Assembly: GCA_010909165.1 (NCBI GenBank)
Contig: MU008174.1
Location: 124,001-188,000 of the forward strand
Reading direction: 5' to 3'
Length of the DNA stretch: 64,000 bases
Source: Anthoceros angustus
Lineage: Eukaryota > Streptophyta > Anthocerotopsida > Anthocerotales > Anthocerotaceae
The notes under the pieces were generated by a model. It was not told the origin of the DNA, ran no database searches, and saw only the letters and a program-made list of their open reading frames with translations. The number at the start of each line of letters is the position of its first letter. Positions within the stretch are counted from its first letter, which is position 1. This document shows, piece after piece, positions 32,001-41,999 of the stretch. Position numbers and translations under genes: made by a program.

Positions 32001-35000
32001 TCAATGCAATGTTATTGTACATGGCATTCCGGAATAAGTCCTTGCAAAGCCCTGCTAGACGGCTTGAAAGGCCAGCAACCATGATGTATGCAGCTTCCTG
32101 TGCAGAACCAGGGTCTTCTCCTGCATAATCTTTTGCTACAAGAACTGTAGTTGTCTTGCAAGCAAGCGCCAAATAGTGCTCCAAAATATACTGCAATGTT
32201 TCCTGAATGGCTTTCTCCATGCCTTTCTGGACTAGAACTCGAAACTTCTCTCCACAAGATAACAGCCTCTGATTCATGATGACACTGGGTGGCACCGACA
32301 TAGAACTAGGAACAATGGAGCTAGGTGGTTGATAAGAGACACCAAGATCAACACCTAGTTGTCCTGACCTTCGCATCCCATGCCCTGAGCCCGACTCTTC
32401 ATAAGAAGGCGCCAAGGTAGGGGCCACATGAGGTACAGAAATCCAGGACTTGCCCATCGTCACACCTGAAGATGACACATCAGGAGGCGGCTCAACCTGT
32501 GCAAGTGCTGATTTTTCTTCCTTCACAGCTACCTGCTGGGAGACTCCGGTGCTTCTCCATCTGAAATCAACATTGCCCTCTACTAAATGCGTCCGACCCA
32601 CAAGCAGTTCTGATGGCCTTACAGTCTGCAATTCCACATTGATGTTTTTAAAGAGAATCTCGATCTCAAACTGCAGGTTCTTCTGCAAGTTTTCGAGGAC
32701 ATAAATCTCAGCAAGTAAACCAAGGATGGCTGTTGTCCAGGGATTAGGAGGCCTGTACACATGAGAATTCTGACATGCCTCCAGGATCTTGCACGTAAAA
32801 GGAAGAACAGCAAACATAAGTCCCTTTTCATAGGCCTCTATGAGCAAGCCTTTTGGATCCAGATCTCGAGCTCTCAACACCTGATTCCTCCCTATGGTAA
32901 GCTTGCCCAGCCAGGCACCAAGATGTTTCAAAAGAGATCGTTCTCCAGCGTTATTCCTGAGAAGCGGAGAATTCAAAAGAACTTTGCAATTCTCATAAGT
33001 AGCTTGGATAACTTCATTCAGCAGACTCTTCGTACTGATAGCATCCAGGAATTTAAGGTACAGATCATGGAAATTGGGCTCAATACTAGCCCTCTCAACA
33101 ACCAAATACTGAGCAAACCAGACAAGATACTGATCCTGCAACACAGCTTTAAACTCCTTTGCTTTGAGCTCAAGATTTCCCGTCGAAATATTATTAACTA
33201 TAAACGTGAGCTTACTCCTCACCTCAGAATCAGGTGTTGGGACTGAAGATTTGCTTCTGGCTGCTAGGAGAGTGTTGATAGGAAGGGCATGACCCATGGA
33301 GTCAGAAGTCTGATCCGCTTCCAAAACTGATTGGGCTGATACCCCATTGCTTGCCATTCCCCACCCAAGTTGCCGCCCTTGTGGACTTCCACGAGTCTCC
33401 TGCTGAGATAGATCATCCAACCTCTCCGATGGTAGCTGACCTGCAGATTGTGATAACGGCGGCAGCTGCTGCTGTGATAGAGATATCTGCTTCACCTGCT
33501 TCGGCGCCAGTAGAGCATCACTTGCCAGTGTTACAGAAGGCACACTCTTTACGAGTTCAAGACCCGAAAGACCTGTTACATTTGAGTTCAAGGGAGGGAC
33601 TACGATCGCTGCTATGGATGCTCCTTCTTCTAAAAGCAATGCCAACTCTCCGTAAGACTCCCTTGGGTGCGGTAGCTGCAGAATTGACTTACAGAACCCA
33701 GGATAAGCAATTAGCCGTTCCTTGCATTGTTCCAGAGCAACCAAGCCAAAGCTGAACAGTTTGGAGTGCATAGGATTTCCCAGTGCAGCTTGGATATATC
33801 TGACCCCCAGCTCCGTAACTTTGGGAGAAACCTGAATGAGTGACCCAAAGGCACGTGCTATGGCATGCCGCTCCTTCTCCTGTAAATCTGGAAATCGCAT
33901 AAATTGATTACAGAGAGTCCTGAGCATCACGTCAGGTTGCTCATTCATGCTACGAAGTGCACCCTTGAAGGCTTCTGTACCGGAGCCTGTAGAAGTCAGC
34001 CACCACCCCAGTAAGTTTGTAACAGGCACACAGTGACCAGAAGTTTACAACAGGCAAGCAAGGACAAACTGTAACTCGGAGAATCAGGTCAAGTCAAGTC
34101 ACAGAGATGTAGAGGAGCAAGATACCTTCCAAGACAACTTTGAAAAACACTGCCTGCACGGGCAGAGGCAGAGGACCTGAAATTGGTGAGGACCTCCCTG
34201 GCTCACTTTCTGCTGCTTTGCTTTGCAAGAACGTCACACATGCCCGCAACATAACATCCTTTTGAAAGCTAAGGTGCTTCTCAAGCCACCTCTCCAGGTC
34301 CGCTAAACTTTCCTTCCAATGCATGACAGCAACATCAATGGAGAAAGAAAATGGAGCTGCATCTAACACGTGCTGTAGTTCCTCCAGTTTCAAACATTGC
34401 TCTACAGATTTGAGCGCAGTGTTTGGATCCCTGGCATGCACGCTTATCAGGGTACGAGTCACAATGTCAGAATTCGCACGCCACAGCTGGCGTACATTAG
34501 ACCTGTTGCTGTCCACATTCTCTCCAAGAATAAGCTGGGGTACAAGCATGGTCAACAAATCTGTTCGCACAACATTCCACTCTGTTTTTATCTCCGCCAC
34601 CTTCATCATCAACAGCCCAGGATTCCAGTTCACGAGGTTCTTCAGCACTGGCCGCAAAGAGCCAGCATGGCCCATCTCTGCTAACTGGCAAAGCACCGCT
34701 GACATGTCATAAGAGTTCCACTGTTGGGCATCATACGGAGACTTGCAGTCACGCCAACCCTTCTCATCCGACTGTTTATCTGGCGTCAGCGGAAACGGAA
34801 TACCATCGGGAGACCCTGCCAACGCATACTTCAGAAACGAGAGCTGGGCGTCGTGGTTCTTCCACACCCGTCCCACCACCCGGTGTATGGGAAAATTATC
34901 CTGCGACACCTCCTTGAAGAAGGACAAAAGTGCATCAAACGCCTTTTGATCAGGCACAACGAACCCCTCATGGTCCAACTGCTCCATCACCGCAACCCAG

Positions 35001-35998
35001 TCCAAATTGGGATGACACCCTTGCAGAGTATCTCGAAGCACATCCACATCCCAAGCAGTCAAGGACTGGCTCTCGGCAGCCGGCAGCGCAGACGTGCTGC
35101 AAAACGCCTGGGCAAAAGGGCCGTAAGCTCCAGCAGCAGGATCCAGCCCAGTATGCGTGCGTGCAACCATGCCAACCACCTTGGCAACCTCAGCCTCGGT
35201 GATGGCAGGAAAAACCGAGAACAGCTCGGTGCACCGTTGCCGGTCCGAAGCACACTCATACCCCAGCTCCTCAGCCACATGCGCAACATCCGCAGCCCCA
35301 GCCAGCTCCTCCATTAGGTCATCGCGGTCGTGGTACGAGTCCCCCGCCACCTGCTCGAACGTCCGCAAACAATTCACCTCACTCCCCTCCCCGGCCCCCA
35401 GCGGGGCCAGCAGCAGCGACTGCTCCGCCTTCCGCTGCACCCCCGGCACAGACCCCAAAGACACCAACGAAACCCTCCCGCCCGCCCGATTCGGTGCAGA
35501 TGGCACGACAGCTGGTGCAGCAACTCCTCCGACAGCTCGGCACCGGAAGCCTGCAACAAATCCGCCAACGCCTGGGCGCAGAACCGCTGGCTCTCCCGCC
35601 GCCGGCTCTTGTCCTCAGCACAGCCCCAGCGCAAGCCCTAGCAGCAGTCGCTCCGGCAGCCCCAACTCCAGGGCCTGGCACAGGTCCCGCAAGAACTGGT
35701 CGCTGAGGCCCCGGATCTGCCGCACCGCCTCGCACAGCAGGGTGGGGAAATTCGGCTGCGGCAGAAGCTGCCGTATCACGCTCTCCAGCAGCTTCCTCTT
35801 GAAGTTCACCTCCCCGTCCCCCTCGGCTCCCGCCTCCTCCACATACCCTTCCTCCAGACATCCCCGCAACACCGTCAAGCTCCCATTCAAACCGCCCCCG
35901 ACCTTGTTCAGCTCCCCGGCCTCCACATCCCCGCACCCGCTGCGGCCGGGAGCCATCGACTCCACATGCCGCCCCAGCCAAGTCCCCACGCAAGCCAT
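29059..35998 (-). CDS. NOT1: NOT1, scaffold subunit of the CCR4-NOT deadenylase complex
   Basis: The cytoplasmic scaffold that holds the CAF1/CCR4 deadenylases, CAF40 and the NOT module for mRNA poly(A) shortening and translational repression. Two exons: 35998-34126 and 33986-29059 (intron GT/AG, 139 bp, phase kept). About 2266 aa, close to plant NOT1. Domains: N-terminal HEAT region (LESVIRQLLPQPNFP; NLDWVAVMEQLDHEGFVVPD); MIF4G domain binding CAF1 at about residues 870-1110; CAF40-binding DUF3819 at about 1200-1350 (RVLVQKGMEKAIQETLQYIL); C-terminal NOT domain at about 1860-2250. ATG at 35998 is the first in frame. In exon 1 the frame shifts by one base near 35620-35640, with a TGA at 35615-35617, and returns near 35480-35500. 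Both sites are G-runs in GC-rich DNA, so I favour base-calling errors over real damage. A pseudogene copy lies at 11571-12999. Confidence 0.95.
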
Positions 35999-36800
35999 GC
36001 TCCCTCGGGAAACTGCAAGCTGCTCTCAGCCTCCTCCTCCCTTGCTCCGAATCCGGTCTCCCGACCACAGGCTTCTCTTCTCAGGCCCTTCTCCTCCTCT
36101 CGCGCCCGCTCTGAGCTGCCAACCCCTCCGGCCCACACCGCGATTCTTGCGCTGCCTCTCCTCCCGCCTAGACCAGCCTCGACCAGCCTCGCCTACGGCA
36201 TCTTGCATCCACGGCCGTGAGCTCGGCAGCTCGCCCTGGTTTCGTTTGGCAATCCGCTCACCTGCTGCTCGCCTGCTGCTCGCTCGCGAGGTGAGAAACT
36301 TCTGGTGACGCTGCTACTGCTGCTGCTGCTGCTGCTGCCGCCCAATTCGGTGAATGCCGCCGACATGTCGCATTACAGCATTACTGCGAGAACTCGTAAC
36401 TCAACGTCTCTCTTAATACACCCAAGCAAATTAGTATGGCCCATACACAAACGGGCATACGTACCTAGTCTATGTATGATATGCTACATAGCCCTTGCCT
36501 TGGAGGAGCAAGTTTTAACGCCCCACCAGGGTGTGGAGCATTGGAAACATTCCCCAAATGCCCGTTACTGGTTGTCTCTCCACCTCTCCCTTGGAGGCCC
36601 CTTAGATTAAGTGGAATATAAATTACTTGGTATTCACGATTAAAAAAATTTGGGTAGGCTGACGGTCATATCATGTGATTAGCATTACGAACATGGAATG
36701 TATAGAGTAGGTCATATTGGGGTTGTGTAAGTCTAAGAAGGTTAAGTAATTAATGTACTAGGCACGGATCACTTGTCATCGTACTCCCTATATCTAGCGT
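35999..36800. other. NOT1 upstream region with CTG repeat
   Basis: CT-rich sequence (36000-36300) likely holds the NOT1 5' UTR and promoter. A (CTG)n tract of about nine units with one interruption lies at 36311-36339. No gene beyond it to 36800. Confidence 0.5.
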
Positions 36801-37290
36801 AGCAAGATCGATTATGCGTCCTTATATTGGCCTCAAGGAGTCCTCTCTCGCAAGTAGAGTTCTTCCGTATTTTTGTGTTGGGGCACGTCGTATGCCCTTT
36901 AGGGGCACGTCGAATGGACTTGAGGTAAGTCCTTCCGCACAAGACCACTCATACAACAGTACTAATATGGAGTCCTTATGTTGGGCGCTGGACTGCCTAG
37001 AGGAGACTTCTTCTTCGTCCTTGTGTGTGTCTCGAGACGTGTAAATTCTTCTACACAAGGCCACTCATATGGTAGTACTTGTGAGTCGTATGGAGTCCTT
37101 ATGTGGAGCGTTGGATCACTCGAAAAGAATTCTTCCGCACAAGATGAGTCATACAATAGTACATAATCGCAAGTTGGTAGGAGTCCTTATGTTGAGCACT
37201 GGCCTTCCTCAAGGAGAGTTCTTGCACGTCCTTGTGTTGGGCGTGCCAAACTCCCTCGGGAAGAACTATGACTATCCCCTGTAAACATGC
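36801..37290. repeat. degenerate tandem repeat of about 90-110 bp
   Basis: Repeated elements gagtccttatgttgggcgctgg, attcttccgcacaag and actcatacaatagtac recur in the same order four to five times, with spacing that drifts between about 80 and 115 bp. No coding. Confidence 0.65.
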
Positions 37291-37329
37291 GCTCACCTTC
37301 TATGATCTTGTAAGTAGGGACCTTAAATT

Positions 37330-38260
37330 CAACAAGCATCACAAGAGACATCCTATATGTCAAATAATGTGGGGGGCTTCTTGGTGGTCACCTTCTCCGC
37401 TGTCCTGTAAGCCCACAAAGCCGAATACAACTTGGTGTCCCAATCATACATGTGAGTCGCAGTTACCTTGGTCAAGATTGTACACAACAAACCATTCGTC
37501 CTCCCAGTAAGGCCATTTGCCTAAGGATTGTAGGGAGTTGTCTTTTGATGTCGAATATTGAAGTAAGTGGTGAGAGCTTTGATGGCTGAGTTCAAAAAAT
37601 GAGTCCCCCTGTCGCTAACCAACTCCATTGGACATCCATATCGTGTGATGATCTTCTCAAAGAGAAACCTTGCCATTGTTGGTGCATCATCCTTATTCGT
37701 TGCCTCAACCTCAAGCATCTTCGTACAATAATTTGTAGCTACCAAAATGTACTGCTTACTTGTCCACAGTGTAGGAGGCTTAATCGGCCCCATAAAATCA
37801 ACACCCCACTTCTCAAAAGGTGCCAAAGGTAGAATATAGGTGAGAGGCCACTGTGTCGACAAAGTTGCCTCCCTACCTGCTGGGACATATCACACCTTCG
37901 ACACCTTCGAATATACCCCCAAACATCCCTCTTCATCGTTGCCTACCAAAAGCCTGCCGCGAGAATCTTCTTCATTGTAACGTGCACAGAATAGTGGCCT
38001 CCAACTTCCTTCTCTTCTAATCCAACTTCCTTCTCTTCCAAACAACAACGAATCCTCTCATCCGCCCCAAGCTTCCACAAAATCCCATTTCTTAAACAAT
38101 AAGGTGCAACCTTGTGGAGAAAGAAAGCACGCCCCAGCCCAAGCTTCCACAAAACCCCATTTCTTAAACAATAAGGTGCAACCTTGTGGAGAAAGAACCT
38201 TGTGGAGAAAGAGAGGACGCCCCTCCCCGAACAAACCAATGGCGTTATGTCGTGCTTCAT
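37330..38260 (-). mobile_element. decayed Ty3/gypsy integrase
   Basis: Minus strand, in order: an HHCC zinc finger (HYSVHVTMKKILAAGFW ... CRRCDMSQQ, 38000-37870), then the integrase core PFEKWGVDFMGPI ... YILVATNYCTKM ... ELVSDRGTHF (37860-37525), then YSALWAYRTA (about 37410). The core Asp residues are present. A TGG-to-TAG change sits at 37943-37945, a frameshift near 37860, and a CAG-to-TAG change at 37521-37523. No reverse transcriptase, LTR or gag is nearby, so this is a fragment. Confidence 0.85.
38069..38212. repeat. 72-bp tandem duplication in the gypsy relic
   Basis: Copies start at aagcttccacaaaa (38069 and 38141) and end at ttgtggagaaagaa. The unit length is divisible by three, so the reading frame of the relic is not broken by it. 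Confidence 0.9.
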
Positions 38261-38595
38261 ATTTTCACTTCACAATCCGACATCACAATTCCACTTCACA
38301 ATCCATCTTTACATTTCATTTTGAGAAGGTCGACAACAAGTATCAACCTTGGGAGATTCCAAATATTACATCGGCTATATGTCTTGATAATCCATACAGC
38401 ACGCACCCAAGAGGATACGTGTGGCATAAATAGCCAACCGACCCTTTTAACTTGCCTAGGCATACATTGCGTTTTTATATAGCCAGTGGAAGCAGACCTA
38501 AGTTTCGCTAGCGATATGGCTTATATCCGCCGCTGGAGAAGTTCCATGGACGAGGTTCTCATTCATTGTGCAAAATTACAGTAACATACCACACC
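38213..38595. other. upstream region of the first PPR gene
   Basis: No gene recognised. This should hold the promoter and 5' UTR of the PPR gene starting at 38596. Short direct repeats of cacttcacaatcc (about 38265 and 38293) are visible. Confidence 0.4.
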
Positions 38596-41121
38596 ATGTT
38601 ATTGCCACGGGCCATGGATCTGGCGTTTTCGGGTGCGCTCTCCCCCACCCCCGACATGTTGTCACCCAAGCCAAGCTCTGCCTGGACGAACGCAGAGTGC
38701 GTGCTTGGCAACCGCAATGGCGGTCCAGAGAGCTCAGGAATGTGTGCTCCTCGAGGCGGCACTCCTTTCCAAAGAATGACGCGAAAAGAGCGGCAGGAGC
38801 GCTTGTGGAACGACTTCGTCTCGAATCCCTCTGACTGGTGGGACTACAGGGCGGGCAAGAAAAGCCCCAACCATCCGGACTTCAGGCACAAGATCTCCAA
38901 GGAGCCGCTGTGGATCGACCAGAACCAGAAGCCCGCCTGGTTGGACACGCAGCTGGCCGGGGCCTACGGCGCAGGAGCAGATGATGCAGATGAGAGTTTG
39001 ATGGTTGAAGCTCTGAGCAAGCAGTGCGAAGAAGCAGAGCTGAGTGAGGCGGTTGAAGCTTTAAGTCTCCTGGTGGAGCGGGGATGTCGTGTGGGCCGCA
39101 CTCTCTTTTATCGTGTTTTGAAGAGATGCATGGTGGACAGAGATGTTTCGTATGGCAGGCGGGTGCATCATCTCGCGCTTGTGAGCGGGCACGGATCCAA
39201 TGCCTTTCTGGCGAATCACATTATTGGGATGTATGCGTGTCATGGGAGGTTGGATGACGCAGCTCAGGCTTTCAGGAAAGTGGCTATGCCGAGTGTACAC
39301 ATGTGGTCTTCCATAATTCTGGCACATGCCAGGCACGGGCAGCCGGGGAAGGCCATGGAGTTTTATCGACAGATGCGGGGTTCTGGTGTGGAGGCAGATA
39401 GCCATATCTTCGTTGCAGCTCTCACGGCGTGTGCGTTTTCAGAGGACCTGGTGTCGGGAAAGGAGGTCCATGCTGATGTTAGGGCGAGTGCTGTGAAGGG
39501 TGACATTTTCGTAGGGAGCAGCCTGGTGAATATGTATGCGAAATGTGGCAGCTTGGGTGACGCTCGGAAGGTGTTTGACAGCTTGGCCAAGAGAAATGTG
39601 GTGACCTGGACTGCGATGATCGCCGGTTATAGTAAGCAGGGGCTCGGGCGAGAAGCTCTCGCTTTGTATGCAAGTATGGAACAGGAGGGCTTGAATGTAG
39701 GTGATCGTGTCACGTTCGTGTGCCTTCTTCAGGGATGTGCGAGTGTAGGAGCCCTGCAGCAGGGGAAGAAGCTCCATTCGCAGATTCGTGAAAGGGGCTT
39801 CGAAGGTGATGGATTGATCGGGAACAGCCTCGTGAACATGTATGCTAAGTGTGGGAGCTTTGAGGATGCTCGAAATGTGTTTGACAATGTGCCCAGAAAG
39901 GATGTGGTGACGTGGAATGCTATGATTGCGGGGTACTCTCAGCAAGGGCTAGGACGGGAAGCCCTGGCTCTGTATGAAAGAATGCAACAGGAGGGCATCA
40001 CTGTGGCTAATAATTTGACTTTTGTGGCCATTCTTCAAGCGTGTGCCAGTGTAGGAGCAATAGAGCAGGGGAAGCAGCTTCACTCACGGATACGTGCTGC
40101 TGGTCTTGAAGGCGATTTGTTCATCGGCAGCTCTTTGGTTGACATGTATGCAAAATGTGGTTTGTTAACGCATGCGAAAGATGTGTTTGCCAGCTTGCCC
40201 AGGAGGGATGCGGTGACGTGGAATGCCCTCCTGAATGGATATGCCGAACACAGTGATGGGCACAGTGCAATCCGGTGTTTTGAGGACATGGTACGACAAG
40301 GTGTTCAGCCAGACGAGACAACCTTTACCTGCCTTCTTGTGGCATGCAGTCATGCAGGTCTGGTGCATGAGGGCCAGCATTATTTCTCAAGGATGGTGGA
40401 AGACTATAAGATCGTTCCCACGGCTTATCACCATGGTTGCATGGTTGATCTTCTTGCCCGATCCGGCCAACTGGATGAAGCTGAACATTTGTTGCGAACC
40501 AGATCTGTGAATGATGTTGTGGGCTGGACAGCTTTGCTCAGTGCTTGCCAAACGCATAGTGATGTAGAGCGTGGGAGACGATGTTTTGAGCGTATTGTGA
40601 AATTAGAACCTGAGAGTGCAAGCTCATATGTAATGTTGGGGAATATCTATGCGAATTCAGGCAGGTGGGATGATGTGGATAGGATCGAAAATCTAAGAAA
40701 GTCAGCAGGTGCCTTGAAGAAGGCTGCAAAGGCATGCATTGAAGTGAAGAATGAGGTGCATGAGTTTACTGTCGGGGATGAGAGGTCTGACATCTCACCA
40801 AAGCTGAAAACGGTGAACATGAGGTTGAAGGATGAAGGAGGCCATGTTCCGCAAACACAGCTGGTGCTGAAGGCATTGTCTGAGCAAGAGAAGGAGGATG
40901 CTCTGTGTGGGCATGCGGAGAAACTGGCTTTGGCGTATGGTCTGCTGAACACGCCAGATGGCTCAACTTTGCTGGTCACGAAAAATCTCCGCATGTGCAA
41001 TGATTGCCACAGCAGCACAAAGGTTATGTCACGCCTTGAGAAGCGAGAGATCATAGTGAGAGATGCACATTGTGTGCATCGATTTGTAGAGGGGACTTGC
41101 TCATGTAGAGACCGGCTTTGA
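38596..41121 (+). CDS. PLS-class PPR protein with N-terminal PDF motif and DYW-type deaminase, 841 aa
   Basis: Predicted organellar RNA-binding C-to-U editing factor. Intronless. The first ATG is 38596 (MLLPRAMDLAFSG); an ATG at 38614 is also possible. The N-terminus has few acidic residues, as in organellar targeting peptides. Residues 63-121 are a PDF motif (LWNDFVSNPSDWWDYRAG, HPDFRHK, LWIDQNQKPAWL) known from OSB single-strand DNA-binding proteins. PLS repeats follow, with typical GRVHHLAL, NHIIGMYACHGRL and VVTWTAMIAGYS units, then E motifs and the deaminase. CGHAEKLALAYG supplies the H-x-E site, CNDCH the C-x-x-C-H zinc ligands, and CSC the second site. The last three residues are DRL, not DYW. 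A paralogue faces it tail to tail at 42000-44888. Confidence 0.96.
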   Translation: MLLPRAMDLAFSGALSPTPDMLSPKPSSAWTNAECVLGNRNGGPESSGMCAPRGGTPFQRMTRKERQERLWNDFVSNPSDWWDYRAGKKSPNHPDFRHKISKEPLWIDQNQKPAWLDTQLAGAYGAGADDADESLMVEALSKQCEEAELSEAVEALSLLVERGCRVGRTLFYRVLKRCMVDRDVSYGRRVHHLALVSGHGSNAFLANHIIGMYACHGRLDDAAQAFRKVAMPSVHMWSSIILAHARHGQPGKAMEFYRQMRGSGVEADSHIFVAALTACAFSEDLVSGKEVHADVRASAVKGDIFVGSSLVNMYAKCGSLGDARKVFDSLAKRNVVTWTAMIAGYSKQGLGREALALYASMEQEGLNVGDRVTFVCLLQGCASVGALQQGKKLHSQIRERGFEGDGLIGNSLVNMYAKCGSFEDARNVFDNVPRKDVVTWNAMIAGYSQQGLGREALALYERMQQEGITVANNLTFVAILQACASVGAIEQGKQLHSRIRAAGLEGDLFIGSSLVDMYAKCGLLTHAKDVFASLPRRDAVTWNALLNGYAEHSDGHSAIRCFEDMVRQGVQPDETTFTCLLVACSHAGLVHEGQHYFSRMVEDYKIVPTAYHHGCMVDLLARSGQLDEAEHLLRTRSVNDVVGWTALLSACQTHSDVERGRRCFERIVKLEPESASSYVMLGNIYANSGRWDDVDRIENLRKSAGALKKAAKACIEVKNEVHEFTVGDERSDISPKLKTVNMRLKDEGGHVPQTQLVLKALSEQEKEDALCGHAEKLALAYGLLNTPDGSTLLVTKNLRMCNDCHSSTKVMSRLEKREIIVRDAHCVHRFVEGTCSCRDRL

Positions 41122-41999
41122 CAGCTTTGGGGGAATGGAGGCATCTCGGTTGGCTTGATTAGGGCTTCGGCAGCATGGCGAGCTTGGTTTTGACTGTGCT
41201 ACTGAAGCGATTCTCTCTGATTCAGTTCGCCTTCTGTTGCGTCATGTATCTGTGACTCCGAACTTGTCTGCCGAGAACAAGGTTGGAGTGTGACACAAGG
41301 TTTTTGTGGTTTCTTCTGGCCATTTTATTTCCCGTGCTCTTGCTCTCCCACGTCTTCCATGGCACAAGGGATGGGCTTCCACAGCTCCAGTCCTCACTGG
41401 CCACATCAGTGGCTGTAAAGCCAGCGTGGGTGCTGGGAACTATCCGGGCATCTGCAACAACATTGAGGTGAGATCCTTTTCTCTAAGAGTGACTGACGAC
41501 CTGCGCAACAGGTTTGGCCAAAGGTTGTCCCTGACCAGTGTGTGATGCTTTATTTTCAGTTGTGAGAAGCATGCTACATTCATGGGCTGGAGTTCGGGAG
41601 AAAAAGGAGCAAGTACAATCAAGACCAGCGATCGTATTCCCATGCCAGGTGAACTGCCCCTGCACCACGGTGCACTTTTCTGGCATTTAGTGACGAGCAA
41701 GTTTTTCTCAGTTGACTTCTATGCTTGCAGGCTACCTGCTAGTTGACGTTGTACGCTGCTGAAAGTGGGGCAGCGGATTTTGCCAAATTGTTTGATTCAT
41801 ATCTGGTTTCTCCTGCAGCTGTAGATGGCTTCGTCTTCTTGGACATCCACTAATTCCGTCATCAGGGGCCTGGAATTGCTACCGTCGCCTTTTACTTCGT
41901 CGTTGTTGGGCAGTAGGTTGCAAAGTGGTGGCCATGGTGTTTTTAGTTTTGGTGTGGATCCTTACGATGTATTCGCAATCTGGACAGGGCAAGAATAGA
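41122..41999. other. intergenic region between convergent PPR genes
   Basis: No gene. It should contain both 3' UTRs. The open frames here (up to 86 codons) are short and on both strands. Confidence 0.5.

Noticed and set aside
35157-36308. 383-codon plus-strand frame
   Set aside because: It is the antisense of NOT1 exon 1 and its GC-rich upstream region. The minus strand carries the conserved domains.
39061-40966. Several minus-strand frames opposite the first PPR gene
   Set aside because: Shadows of the plus-strand coding sequence; no domain content.
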